Source: Distichodus sexfasciatus
Lineage: Eukaryota; Chordata; Actinopteri; Characiformes; Distichodontidae
Direction: 5' to 3'
Assembly (NCBI GenBank): GCA_032718565.1
Contig: JAVGVS010000299.1
Span: forward strand, 1-64,000
Length of the DNA: 64,000 bases
Below the pieces are notes generated by a model, which did no database searches, was not told the origin of the DNA, and saw only the letters and a list, made by a program, of their open reading frames with translations. How positions within the stretch are numbered: position 1 is the first letter of the stretch; the number at the start of each line of letters is the position of its first letter. The translations under genes were made by a program, and so were the position numbers. Below, one piece after another: positions 23,530 through 35,562 of the stretch.

Positions 23530-24145
23530 AGAAAAAATAAAATTTTAATTTCATGTCTGACTTAAAAACCTTTTATGTTTGAAGTGTAAAGGACTTAAGC
23601 GTTGAAGATTTTAATTGAATTTAAATTTTTAAAAATGTTTACTCAGTCATTGGAAATATTTCAGAAATTAGTATAATTTTGGACCTCAAAGCAAGCAGCA
23701 ATTTCAGCGCTTTAATAGCAGTAGTAATAACAAATCAGCCTCAATTAAAATGAAAAGTATGTTGAAGAATTCTAAAATTATATTGACATAATTCAGTAAG
23801 TTTTATAATTTGACTGTAGTTTCTGGGATTTTCCCTAAAGACTATTGTAAATCATGAAAACAAAACTAGAATTACTGAAACTAGAATATTATTTATTCAA
23901 ATTAATTCTATAAACAGTATAGTAAGAACATTTAAGCAGTTACTAAACATTATTGAATAGTTTTTACTGAATACTAGTAAATTCAAATACAAAAATCATC
24001 TGACAATTTAATTAAACAGAAATGTCTGAAGAGTGTTAGGATTTGTGACAGTGGGGAATCCAAACGACCCATCAACATTACAAAAAATAAAAAGGTACTG
24101 ATCGGATAACTGATCTGAGACAACAGATTCAAGCGTAAAGCGTTT
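23530..24145. other. Spacer between hyal3 and naa80
   Basis: AT-rich sequence. Its hyal3 end holds the acceptor of a hyal3 leader intron, so at least part of it is intronic for hyal3. I see no repeat or extra exon. Confidence 0.5.
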
Positions 24146-24151
24146 TTTATT
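24146..24151 (-). terminator. naa80: Candidate poly(A) signal of naa80
   Basis: AATAAA on the minus strand 263 bases below the naa80 stop codon. Confidence 0.4.
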
Positions 24152-24413
24152 CAAATTCAAACATTAAAACCGTTAAACAGTCTGGTAGTAAAATTGCATT
24201 TAAAGCTGAGTATTGATTTTATAGTGCTAATATTTGTGTATCGTGTTCATAACTTCTAAGGCACATTCACGTTGCTTCATTATATTGCTCCGACTTTGAG
24301 GACAAAATCCCTGAGATGCGCCATGAAGATGCTTGGCTTGGTGAAAGTCTGACAGGCTTGTGCAACTCATGTGTCGGCGCTTGTTTGGTGCCTTGGAGAT
24401 GCAGGTGTTTAAA

Positions 24414-25260
24414 TCAGATGTCCTTGTGCATCCAGAAGACAGGCAGTCCTCGTATGTCGGTGTATGGCGTCTGCTCGAGGGTCTGTTCCACTGGCATTCC
24501 AGAGGAGTGGTGAGGAGGAGAGAGAGGAGGTGGAGGAGGGGGACAAGGATGTGTGGATGAATTGGAAAGAGGAGGGGGTGGAGAAGTTTTCATCAGAGGC
24601 AGTGATACAGCTGGAGGTGGAGGGGCTGCTGGAACCGAAGAAGGAGGAGGAGGAGGAGGAGGAAAAGGAGGTGGTGGTGGAGGTGCAGACAGAGGTGCAT
24701 TTGTTGTTGCAGCAGTGTTTTCTCTCCTCTTTGTCTCTCTCACATCTCTCATATCTTCCTCGCTCTCGGCAGTCCTGGAGAACTTGTGAAGTAGTTCGAG
24801 GGGCATAAAGGAGGCCAGTGTGCCCACATTCTGAACGGGTCGTGACATTACAAAGCCCAGGTGGGCATAAAAGTGTTGTTTGTCGTGGGTGGTCAGATAC
24901 AGTCGGGTACAGCCTCGGCCCCGGGCATACCGTTCCACACCCTCCATCAGTGTCCGACCATACCCTCTCCCTCGCAGGTTGCTTTGCACCACCACCGATT
25001 CCACAAACAGACTCCTGCTACCCAGCACTCTGGATAATTTGGCGTGTCCTATCAGCTTCTCGTTCTGGTTTTGCCCTTCCCTTTCCAACAGGAGGAGAGA
25101 CACAGGGTACTGGTGGCTCGTCTGGCGCAGCGAGTGCAGCCTCGCTCCCAGGCTGCGCTGCCATTGGCTGTTGAGGAGCTCAGCGCAGGCCTCCACCAGG
25201 TCCCAGCGCTCGTGAAGTGGAGCGACGTAAACCGTGTGGCCGCTAACATCACCATCGCAC
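24414..25260 (-). CDS. naa80: N-alpha-acetyltransferase 80 (actin N-terminal acetyltransferase, formerly NAT6)
   Basis: One large coding exon of about 282 residues ending PVFWMHKDI-stop; human NAA80 ends PIFWMEKDI. The GNAT domain shows LLNSQWQRS, GHAKLSRVL, the acetyl-CoA loop LRGRGYGRTLMEG and LTTHDKQHFYAHLGF. Between the GNAT domain and the conserved tail is a proline-rich stretch with several runs of six or seven prolines, the segment that recruits profilin-actin in the human enzyme. NAA80 acetylates the processed acidic N-terminus of actin in the cytosol. The open frame extends to 25292 and a little beyond, but has no in-frame ATG before an upstream stop. Family similarity starts around YVAPLHERWD. 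An acceptor (GTGTGCAG) ends at 25261, so the start codon must lie on an upstream exon I could not identify. The gene lies 0.9 kb upstream of hyal3, as in mammals. Confidence 0.9.
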
Positions 25261-28200
25261 CTGCACACATGCCACCGTGCCGGAGTCAACACAACGTTCA
25301 GTGTGTCATTAATCGCTTAACATTTAATGACTTGAGCATTAAGCGACACCTACAACTGAATTTTTGGAAAGCAACACTGTGGCTGTGAGACTCCGCTTCC
25401 ACAATCATTTATATGCAACACTTATAGGTGAATATCACAAATCGTGTTCCATTTTTTTTACCCTCAGATCCGAAACCGAACCAACCACTATGCCGTCAGT
25501 TTGTTACAGTCATTGCACAAGACGCGAAAGGCAACCTACACTGCTGTAACTTTGGTTTTTGTTAGGACACAGTCACATACACAGTTGTCGCTTTGACATC
25601 AGCAAGACAAAAAATGAATTCAATACAATATCAAATATCAGAAGTAGGACAAATTCACTCACATACTCACTGCATCCATAAAGTGCAAGACCACAACTTT
25701 GCCTGACATTTTCTTACCAAAAACTTCACAAACCTTGCTTTTGGCAAAAAAATGTTTGTTTCTGTTGCAACTGTGTGTACCCTTTGCATCAGCATAGCCC
25801 AGCAGGCAGTGTAGGAAGTTGGTATTTTTCAAGGTGTTTTGAGCAACAACTCATGACCACAGCACTCACTGTAACACGATGCCACAAGAACCCATGTCTT
25901 GGCCCACTCAACCACTCTACAACCCTTTTCCCCCCAAACCCTTGAAACTAAGACCATTTACTCCTCTCACAGTAATGCCATATATAATTTTAAAAATAAA
26001 TTAAAATTAGGTCTTCTGAAATTAATATTACCATAATTTCAAGCTTTTATATTATGATTAATGAACAATTATTTATTTGATGTCCTTTTTTAGGTCGATG
26101 GGGAAGAAGCACAGGACTTGGTACATGATAACATTGACAGTTCTGGATGACATACATTATTGAAACATTTTTCAACAAGAAAATAAGGAATTAAGTAAGG
26201 ATTTCTCACCCGAATCAACATTTTAAACATTTTAAAAACAGATTTGCAAGTAAATTTAATTATTATAGAACCAAAATGCATGTATTTCTCTCTTCTAAGA
26301 TGGAATATGTTGTTTTATATAAATCTGGAATGTTTAATAGTCTGAATAATAGACAATACATCCCTGCTATAACATCCTAAAAGAATCCTTAGGCACGCAA
26401 CACAAATTCATCATGGGTCTGTCACAATTCTGAGAGTAAAACACGACTTATTTGAATAGAATTCAATAGACTACCTTTCTTGAGTCAAAAAAGGCAAATA
26501 TATATAATAATTTCCATTCAGAGAGTAAACAACCATTCTTACCTACTGTAAAATGCAGACTCTAAGAGACCGAACTGAGCCTGCCCAAGCCACGCGCACA
26601 TATACATACAGTTACACAGCCAAGAGGAGGGTGTCAGAATCAGGAAACAACTGATGTGTTACAAACAGTGTGACAGTGTAAAGCATCTATGCCAGCAGAT
26701 CTCAGATCAGCTATCTGTTAAAAGTGTTAAAATGTAAATTGGTACAGCAATGCTCTGGTCCTAGTCATCATGGTTTGTCATTAGTGGGTGATAACAGAGG
26801 TGAGAGAACTGCGTGGTGGTAAAGCTTCAAAGACATTTTAAGACATCAGCAACACAGAATTTGCTCAAAATTAAAGAATCTGATTAATAAGTAAAAACCC
26901 TGTATTTCTTTGGAAGCAAGATCTACTTTGCTAATTGTCAGTCAGAATATATACCATTTGTGATAAAGATCAGTGTCCGTCCACAGAATGTATCTGGGTG
27001 AGGTCATGAACAAAGGTGTGAAAAGAAACTGCATTGCAAATGCTACTATAAACTACATATAAAAATATGAACAAAATATATACAACAAATGTTTGTTGTC
27101 ACAAATGACCTTTTCCCCAACTTTTTAGGGTTAAAAATGTGCAAAGTAGGCCAATTCAGAAATATAGCCAGCAGAAGGTGCTATCAGCAAATGGGCGAGC
27201 AGACCTTGATAGATTTATATGTATGAGAATGTTAATTGTGGTATCTCCCTAAATGCTAAAAAAAAAGTTTTGTTTAAACAGCCTTTTGTTAATGGGTGAC
27301 ATTTTTATTTACAACCATAAGTGTCTAAAATATACAACTTTTTGTCTTTTTAGTGATTTACATTGTAACTACTTAATTGCTTTAAAGGAAAAGTGGCAAG
27401 AAATTGCTGGACCTATTTGCCCTTTTCCTCTTTAAAAAAAACATAAAAATTCTCATTAGAAGTGTCTGTATGTTCTAGTTTTATTCAAAAGAATTACCGA
27501 GAGATAATAGCTAAAATCATTAATTGGACATATCACTAATTTCTTGTTAGGTATAGAAAATAGATCATGACAACATTTTAAAACATGAACAATTTCACAA
27601 CAAAGGTTTAGTTGAAGTTAGTATTGTAAGTACTGCTGTTAGTAACATTTTTGGACTATTTATTTTTTGTTAAAGTATTTTTCGTTAAAAAGTCACAAGT
27701 TGTATACGCCGTTATGTGCATATATAGAACATGCCATAAAACAATGCTTGACAGTACAATATATTTCTAGCGCATTGCTTTATCTTCGTCTCGTCCTCTG
27801 ATAACTAACAGTTTTGTTAAATGTTACTAGAAGCATTGCACCCTCGTCTTCTTCCTCTTTCAGGCCATTTTAAGGCTTCTTTAATTTGATATAAGCAGAG
27901 GTCTGCATTTTTGGTCTTCCAGAGAAGACTCGCATTGTCAGAGACACAGTTATTATTTCCATGATACAGAGATCGCGACTATTTTTTTTGTATGTTCTCC
28001 AAACAACAGTTGTTATCTCGAGATCACGCTTTCATTATAGTCCCATAAATTTAGCATTTCGGCCATAAATTATCATAAACCGGAGCATTCAATTTTACTC
28101 GGATCAGGACTGTCATAAGTAAGAATATCAACATGTCTGTCAGCGCTGCACTGTTATTATGCTTAACATAGCGTTCTTAACTTGAGGAGCAGCATCGGAC

Positions 28201-28329
28201 ATTCACAGCGTTTGATACGTCGAGATCACGAGAAAAACATTAAAGAAACGCATTGGTGAATCGCTTTCTTTCTGGGTTTCACCAACAACTTTTTACTGCT
28301 TTTTCTCTTTCTCATCATACTGAAGTCGC

Positions 28330-28500
28330 TGTAAGACGACACAAGGCACACGGTGGGTGGGGTTTAGAGGCTGTGTCGCTATTTAAAACTGGCTGGTAAT
28401 CACCGTCCCGGAAGAGCTCAGATGTCACAGAGTGGAGCTTCTTCTGCACAGAGGTTCTCTGGTATATCTCCTAATAAGGCGTGAACGCTGCACTAACGCG
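28330..28500 (+). promoter_or_regulatory. Unassigned TATA-type promoter-like stretch
   Basis: GTGGGTGGGG, then GCTATTTAAAACTGG about 30 bases later, and an ATG (28422) opening a 20-codon frame (MSQSGASSAQRFSGISPNKA) are spaced like a core promoter with a start exon. No downstream gene on the plus strand is visible. It may start a non-coding RNA or be fortuitous. Confidence 0.25.
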
Positions 28501-29089
28501 AGCAGCAACGTTCAGACGAGCAGAAGTGGCGACCTAAAGCCTGATATGTTATATTTGCAGTACGGCACTCATTTCAAACGTAAGCAGTGGTGTAGCCAGT
28601 TAGCCGGCAAAAGTGTTACGTTATTCCATAACGCGAGTGACGAGCCGTTTTTTAGTTCAGTAAGTCTGCATGTGCAGCTGTTTCACATAATAAATACACA
28701 GCAAAAGTACAGAATTCTAAGTCGTGCATTTCTAACGTTACTGGTTACGGCTTGTGTTGACTTTACCCACATGTTTATCTTCCTTTTTATCTTCCTGTCA
28801 GTGGTAGAAACAAGTCACAGGATGAAACTACTGCGAAGATTCTGTTGACGAGATGGAGGTTTACATTCATAATTTCATAATGAACTTGGCTGCTGCTGCT
28901 GCTCTACAGCTGATTCTGTAATTGTTTCATTGTCGGCTCGCATTGAATGAAAGAGTCACTTCAGGCTCTTCCTTTTTCGTGAGCTATTTCCAAATGCTGT
29001 CGGTATGTCGCCCTCTAGCAGACCGGAGGAGACAACAGCCCCGTTCACATCTGGCATCGCCCTGGGAGCTTGAATCGAATGCAACTAGA

Positions 29090-29215
29090 ATTCTTTTAGA
29101 TTCCTGGAAGGTGTTTCACCTCTCATCCGAAAGGCTTCTTTAGTTCTAAAAGAAGACCAGCTGCCTTCGATTTCACTACCTGGGCGACCGAGAACCTACA
29201 CAGCCGTATTTGGCA
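29090..29215. repeat. Fragment of a dispersed fish repeat (possibly Penelope-like)
   Basis: GGTGTTTCACCTCTCATCC, AAAGGCTTCTTTAGTTCT, CCAGCTGCCTTCGATTT and GACCGAGAACCTACACAG follow the order of a repeat often seen in teleosts in the non-coding ends of retroelements. Family assignment is from memory and uncertain. Confidence 0.4.
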
Positions 29216-29277
29216 TTACCACGCATCTGGAGTGACCAGGTCACAGGTGGCATTATAAATTCTTTAGATTCTTTCCT

Positions 29278-29310
29278 AGGTTTACATTTGATGAAGTGAA
29301 ATGTAAACCT
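29278..29310. repeat. Perfect 12-bp inverted repeat
   Basis: AGGTTTACATTT at 29278-29289 and AAATGTAAACCT at 29299-29310 are exact inverses around a 9-base loop. Confidence 0.85.
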
Positions 29311-29894
29311 GGTACACTGTGCAAGTGATGGAAATATTTTTACAATTTAGCAAAAAACATGTTAACCTATGGATTTTAGGAGAATATAGAAAATGCCCGC
29401 AAAAATGAATCTAAAAACATAAATATATAAACATTGCACAATATGTAAAATTTAACTACGTCTATAAATGGGCAGCTTTAAATGCAGACGTACACACTAA
29501 ATATTTAAGACAGGTCTCCAATGTGTCTTCCAAGACCATATCTGATATTTTCCCGTCCTATATATAAACAAACTCCTGATGGAATCAATGAGATCATTAC
29601 GTTAATACATGTGAGAAGCATAACCTGATTAATCAATCTTGCTGCTTTGAGTGAATTATATATAAACAAGTATACTGTTTATATATAATGTATATATAAT
29701 GTATATACTGTATATGGCAGTCCAAACTAAATGGCATTACTGTAAATGTAAAACATGTGATGAAAGAGCTATGCACAAGTATTTGAACATTCATAGAAAG
29801 TCATGAAGCTGTGCAATACTGCCAACATGGGAAAAAAGAAATGGATGAGTATAATTTTTATTTCTGTGGGCATTCTATGTTTGAGTTACATTGA

Positions 29895-29995
29895 AGGCAT
29901 TATTCAGGCGCGCTTATTCGGAGCGACATTTCCTCATTACTGCAAGTCTCCCTGAAGCAGTTTGGGGTTAACGGCCCAGCTGATGAACTACACAA
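29895..29995 (-). mobile_element. SINE core fragment
   Basis: GCTTATTCGGAGCGACATTT followed by CAGTTTGGGGTTAACGGCCC resembles the conserved core of the tRNA-derived SINEs seen elsewhere in the window; the tRNA head is not clear. Confidence 0.4.
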
Positions 29996-30607
29996 TCTAG
30001 ATAGTATCCCGATTCAACCAATATATGTACATAAATACACATAATTAGGTTCCGTAGGTTACTTTCTCTGCAATTTTCCTTTGGGACAAACAAACATATG
30101 AAGAGCACGCATATGTAATATTTGGCACCCATTAGTTATTTAGTCAGTTGTATGGTGTGAAAGACCACACTAGTTAATTAGCTAAGTAATACCACAAGAC
30201 ACACTTTAAACACAAATGCATGTATTGAATTTAAAAAGCAGACGGAATTACCAAAATTGTTTTATTTAATCTTAAGGACAACTCATTCAGAATGACCAAG
30301 AGAAGAAATAAGCATTAGATTTTGTCTCACATCCTCCAATAGAAAGACTGTCAGCAGAGTCAAAGTAAAACAAAAATAATCCATATATTATAATAATAAT
30401 AATGATAATACATCATTCAATACAACATGTGGAGTTTGTGTGAGCAAGACGAGGACCTAACTTCGGTCAACGTGGAGACCACCAGCACTAACTTAACGCA
30501 CCAATAGCAGGAAAGGAAACAAGTCTTATTTTTAAATAAGAGTTAATCAAAGCTTTGCACGGTCATAAAATGCTTCTAAAACATCTCTCTTTGACTCTTT
30601 TTGCATT

Positions 30608-30613
30608 TTTATT
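30608..30613 (-). terminator. prkar2a: Candidate poly(A) signal of prkar2a
   Basis: AATAAA on the minus strand 475 bases below the prkar2a stop; a second candidate is at 30261-30266. Confidence 0.35.
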
Positions 30614-31037
30614 TTGGATTTTCTTTAACCTCCCACCATAAACATTGTTTTACCCCCTCCTGTTTTTTTTTCCGAGTGTGTCCATGGGAAGAGATGGGTC
30701 CTTGGCTGGGTTTATCTGTTGTATCATGTGTGTTGTATGTGGCCATTTGTGTGTTTGTGAGCGCCCTTGAAAGATTGCATTCGGCTCAGGGACACAGGCA
30801 TAAAACGGACGCTCATTTCATACCAAAGAGCTCATGTAATGACTGCAGGAGTGTGTGTGTGTGTGTATGGGACTGTGTGTTGGGTGGTGGGGGTCAGAGA
30901 GAAAGACAGAGCAAGAACAGAGAGAAAGTTGACTTTGTGTCACTTCTGGAATAAGAGTTGAGCATAACAGGAGTGTGCCTACAAAATGTGTGTACAAACT
31001 ATGTTTTTGAATATGTATGCACTGTGTGATGTGTGCT

Positions 31038-31068
<31 letters not shown>

Positions 31069-31087
31069 AAGGCACGGCCAGTCTCTC

Positions 31088-34000
31088 TCAGTCTCTGAGA
31101 TCCATGCTAGAGCCAAATAGAGCCACCAGCTGCTCCTCATAGTGGGCAATGTTTCTCTTCATGATCTCTTTGCATGGACCCAGCAACCTCTCAAAGGCCT
31201 GCACATCAATCACTGTAAAACACACACATAACCAACACAATGGTCATCACAGACCTGGGAATTTAAATGGCATCTATTCTAAATAATTCAAGTCTTTTTA
31301 CAGGCTTGGTTCAAGAGCACACTAATGCACAACACACATGTATCACCAACTTGAGAAAAAGGCAAATTGGTACTGGTGATAGCCATCACTGTAATGGTAA
31401 ATATTTTTAAACTACAATCAGAACAGCAACATGCAATGGGAAGTATAAAGCAAACTGCACAAATAAACAAATGGCGAGATGGTGGGCTGTTGGTAGCACT
31501 TTAACAGAACTATATTGCCATGAATAGAAATTGTTACTTCAATACAAACAATGTAGTCATGTTTACCAACACAACAAACACACAGACATACCCAAGCACT
31601 TGATGTCCCCAATGGCGTAAGCTGAGGCAGCTCGTGGTTTGTTGGTGACAAGAGCAAGCTCTCCAAAGTACTGTCCTCTAGAGCAGCGAGTGATTTCTAC
31701 TTCTGCATTATCCTCTCTATCTGCTTTTGTCTGTGTATTAGAGGGATAGAAAACAACACAAAACAACACATTAGTTGTTAAATTGACAAAGAACTCCCAA
31801 TATTTGGAACAAATCCACAATAAGTTCTATGGTGGATTAATGATGTTTGTATCCCATTACCAAGGTACAAAAATGCAAAGAAGTCACTTACTTTGCTCTT
31901 CATCATGATCTTCACTTCCCCAGACTCCACAATGTAGAAGCAGTCAGCCATATCACCCTAAGAAGATAATTATTCTTATTAACTTCTCTTTCATCAAAAG
32001 ATGACATCCGTCATGTCAATACATTGTAAAGCTACTATTAACAAATGTGGTACATTAATGCAACCCTGTTGGGGAGATACATTCTCTCCTCACCTGCATA
32101 ATGATCCGCTCTCCATCCTGGAAAGTTTTCACTCCCAAAACATCTACAATCTTCATTCTCTCAGACAACTGAGAGAAAACAATGAAAGAAGGAAACAACA
32201 TATGAACTTCTGCAGGACATTAACACAGGATACATTTTATTGTAATCTTCCTACAAACACAATATAACGTGGAGTGAGGTAGGGTTAGGGTATATGAAGC
32301 TAATTTGTTGTTCTTTCTTTGTAAAGGTGAACATAACCAAGAAAAAATACAATATGGTCAAATTTGTGTCAAGTTTCTAGCCACTTAAGAGATTGGACAA
32401 GCCAATTATTGTTGGTAGCAATGCATAATTAACTTGAGGTCAGACAAGACGGCCCTTGGGACTCACACCATATACGGTAATGAACTAGTCCGACAGCTCA
32501 GTTACTTAGAAAAGGTGCACAAGCTTTTATACAAAACTATTGTTTCTGGAGGAGAATAAGCATCATGTTCAGATCCAATATGTGGGTAAAACCCACAGGG
32601 AAAGTTAAAAGTACAAGTTGCAGTGCTTGTTATAGTAACTAATGTGGCTAATGCTGAATGAAAGTCACTGGGTTAAGCCAGACACATAAGTGCTTTTGTG
32701 TCCCTTTAATGCACTGACCCAAAACACAGGATTAGATTTACTGTACTTGTTAAACCACAAACTTTGTTGTACTTGAATTAAGTTGATTAAAGATTTGAAC
32801 ATAACCAGTCAAATCCCCCTCCAACTGAAAATTACAGAAAATAAGTTCTGTTCATAGCAACACAGAAATCACTCTCAATGCCTCTCCTACAGTCAAGTGC
32901 ATTTCTTTTCTGCTCTCCTGCCGCCTCCCACTCACCTCCAGAGACTTAAGAAGTGGCACAGACTCGATGAAGCACTCATACATCCTCCTCTTTTTTGCAT
33001 TGTTCTTCACTATGAGCCTACGGAATGTTGCTCGGTCCTGTCATTGTACATAAACACACACAAACACACACACACAATTACATGATGATTACTAGTTTTA
33101 CGCCCTGTGATGAGAAGGTCGCTGGTTTGAATCCCAGACTGCTAAAGGTACCACTGAAGTACTCATAAGCAAGGTACCGTCACTAGGCACTGCTCCCCAG
33201 GCACTGCCCATGTCAACTGCCCACTGTTCCTTCACAGATGGGTCAAATGCAGCTCACATTTTGTTGAGGTGCACTGTGTGCTGTGCTGTGTGCTGACAAA
33301 TAATCACTCACTTTCACTTTAAGGCTGCTGCATATATAAATGATAAAAAGCCAGAATGATCTAAATTCTGCATGTTCACATGAACCAGTCTTTGCCTTGA
33401 TGCTTTTGTGTACTGAATTTCTGTTGCAAACCTTTGATTCATACCAACACTGTCCTTCTTTGTCTCTCCTAAATCTTTGCCCTGGCTAAGCTCATTAATG
33501 GAGCCTGTGTTAAGCTTATTATTAGAAGCAACTCTCAGACATGAATAGAGTTACTGTCCACCTGGGGGTGCTGTAGGCTCAATACTGAAACACATGTGCT
33601 CTCTCTTTCTCACACACACACACACGACTAAATAAAGCTTGCATTCAAAAATGCTCACTTGCTCATTCATTCTCTCTCGCTCTCAAACAAACACTCACCA
33701 GTCCCCAGAGGGCCCCCTCCTGCTTGGCGATGATGGTGGCAGCACGGGGTGTGTTGTACATAAGCGCCAACTCTCCAAAGCTGCCCTTATTATCATACTG
33801 ACCAACGCAGCAGCCTACGCCGTCTTTCTGCACCACAATATCATACACACCCCTGTAACACATACAAAAGGTCTCTTAGTGCCGTCACAACATTCTGCCT
33901 CCCGCTAAATTCCATCTCTCACAGACACACACGCGCGCACACACACACACACAGGTTTGCCAGTGCCGACATAACCTGAACAACTGAAAGCCACCAGTTC

Positions 34001-35526
34001 GCCTCTAAGAATTATAGTGATGCTATCAGATCGAAATTTGCCTGCTTGGTTGGAGCTGTGCTGGAATTAGTATCATCAGCAGTGCCGAGTGGTTGTATCT
34101 GAACAAAGACTGCGCCCACGCACTGCCGGCGGGCGGGAAGTTTCTAAATGTTAATGCATGTTAATGAATTAAAATGCACACATTATCCCCCCCCGCAGAT
34201 ATTTCTGCTACTGACACCGTATCCAAGATAAACGAGACACAGGGACAGAATGATGGAAATATAAGCTTTTACTGCACCAAAAGCGGAGAATAAATTTCTC
34301 AATAAGTTTGAACTGCTCTAAGGCATAGAGCTGCTAAGGGCAAACCTGCTCATGATCTAAAAACCAAGCAATGCTTTGCAAACTATGCAGGAGTAGCTTA
34401 AAGCATTTAACTATTATTAATAGTCATAATCAGACTTCATTAAACTAATTCTAGTCCCCTTGTCATGTAATGCACCATTCTTACAAAAGCATAAACCACA
34501 TACACACACACCTCTCAATGACATAGAAGTTGTCCCCGTCATCGCCCTGGTCAATTACATGTTCTTGTGGCTGCACAAGCACTTCAAACATGGCATCCAG
34601 CACTTCTGAGAACTGCTCCTGTTAACACCACACAGATAGTGAGTGAGTGAGTGAGTGAATGTGTGTGTGTGTGTGTGTGCGTGTGTGTGTATTAAACAGG
34701 GCTGTGTGTGTGCATATGTATACCTGGTCGAGGGCTTTAAACAACAGTATGTCTTTACAGGCCTCCTGTAACCTGCATCTCTGTTCGTCTGTTTTTGGAT
34801 GAACAACTCTTGGTTCAGAGTCTTCCTCATCTTCATCAGGGTTAAAGGCCTCTGCACACACTGGGTGAAGAATTTAACTGTTGAAAACTTAACAACGGTG
34901 AGGTGAGCCTTACTTTAAGAGCAGTGGAGCTCAGTAATGTATATCAGTTCATCTCTTAAGCCTTCACAATATCCACTCTGCCTCATTCTGAAAAATTTGC
35001 ACAGACCTAAAAAGGAGCTCATAAAACTCTTAGCGGTGGGGAATGGTTTATCTCCGCTGAATTAGCTTAGCTTACTTTAAAAGAAGAAAAACTGTGTTGT
35101 CCATTTACTTATTTGTGGCTGATAAACTATTCATTAAATAGTTTAAACTCCTTTCTTTGTCTTCTACCAAGTTTACAAACATGGCATTAACATTCCGCAC
35201 AGGACGCCTTTATTAAGTTATTTTCCAACTGAAGAACAATTAAACATCCGCATGCTGGGCAAGACAATAGAAATGTCAAATTAGGAAACTACTTTTAGTG
35301 TAACACACATTAGGGGGTCAGAATTAGTGAGCATTCAGGAAGGAGGGGGGCATAATTACTGAGACAGACACTCTAGGGGGAAATGAGAGTGCGAGAGGCA
35401 GACCTCATCTCTCAGTCACACACATCTCACACACACTTTTTAACCACATGATTAGGGCAATGACGTCAAAAGGAACTCACCCGACACTCTCCGGTTAAAC
35501 CTGCTGGGGGGAGGGGCTGCAGCAAG

Positions 35527-35562
<36 letters not shown>

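Larger units (their letters stand above)
25300..30600. other. Gene-poor interval between naa80 and prkar2a
   Basis: No exon with recognised protein similarity on either strand. It presumably contains the leader exon(s) and promoter of naa80/hyal3. A promoter-like stretch at 28330-28500, a repeat near 29090-29215, a hairpin at 29278 and a SINE piece near 29895 are listed separately. Confidence 0.5.

Noticed and set aside
24553..24789. Glycine-rich open frame on the plus strand
   Set aside because: Exact antisense of the polyproline codons of naa80; created by the GGN repeats.
28432..28848. 138-codon plus-strand frame
   Set aside because: It starts at GTG rather than ATG, shows no domain, and runs through CpG-poor tail sequence; retained only as part of a possible orphan promoter.
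33050..33075. CA repeats and other short alternating arrays as CRISPR-like repeats
   Set aside because: Simple microsatellites without unique spacers in a vertebrate genome.
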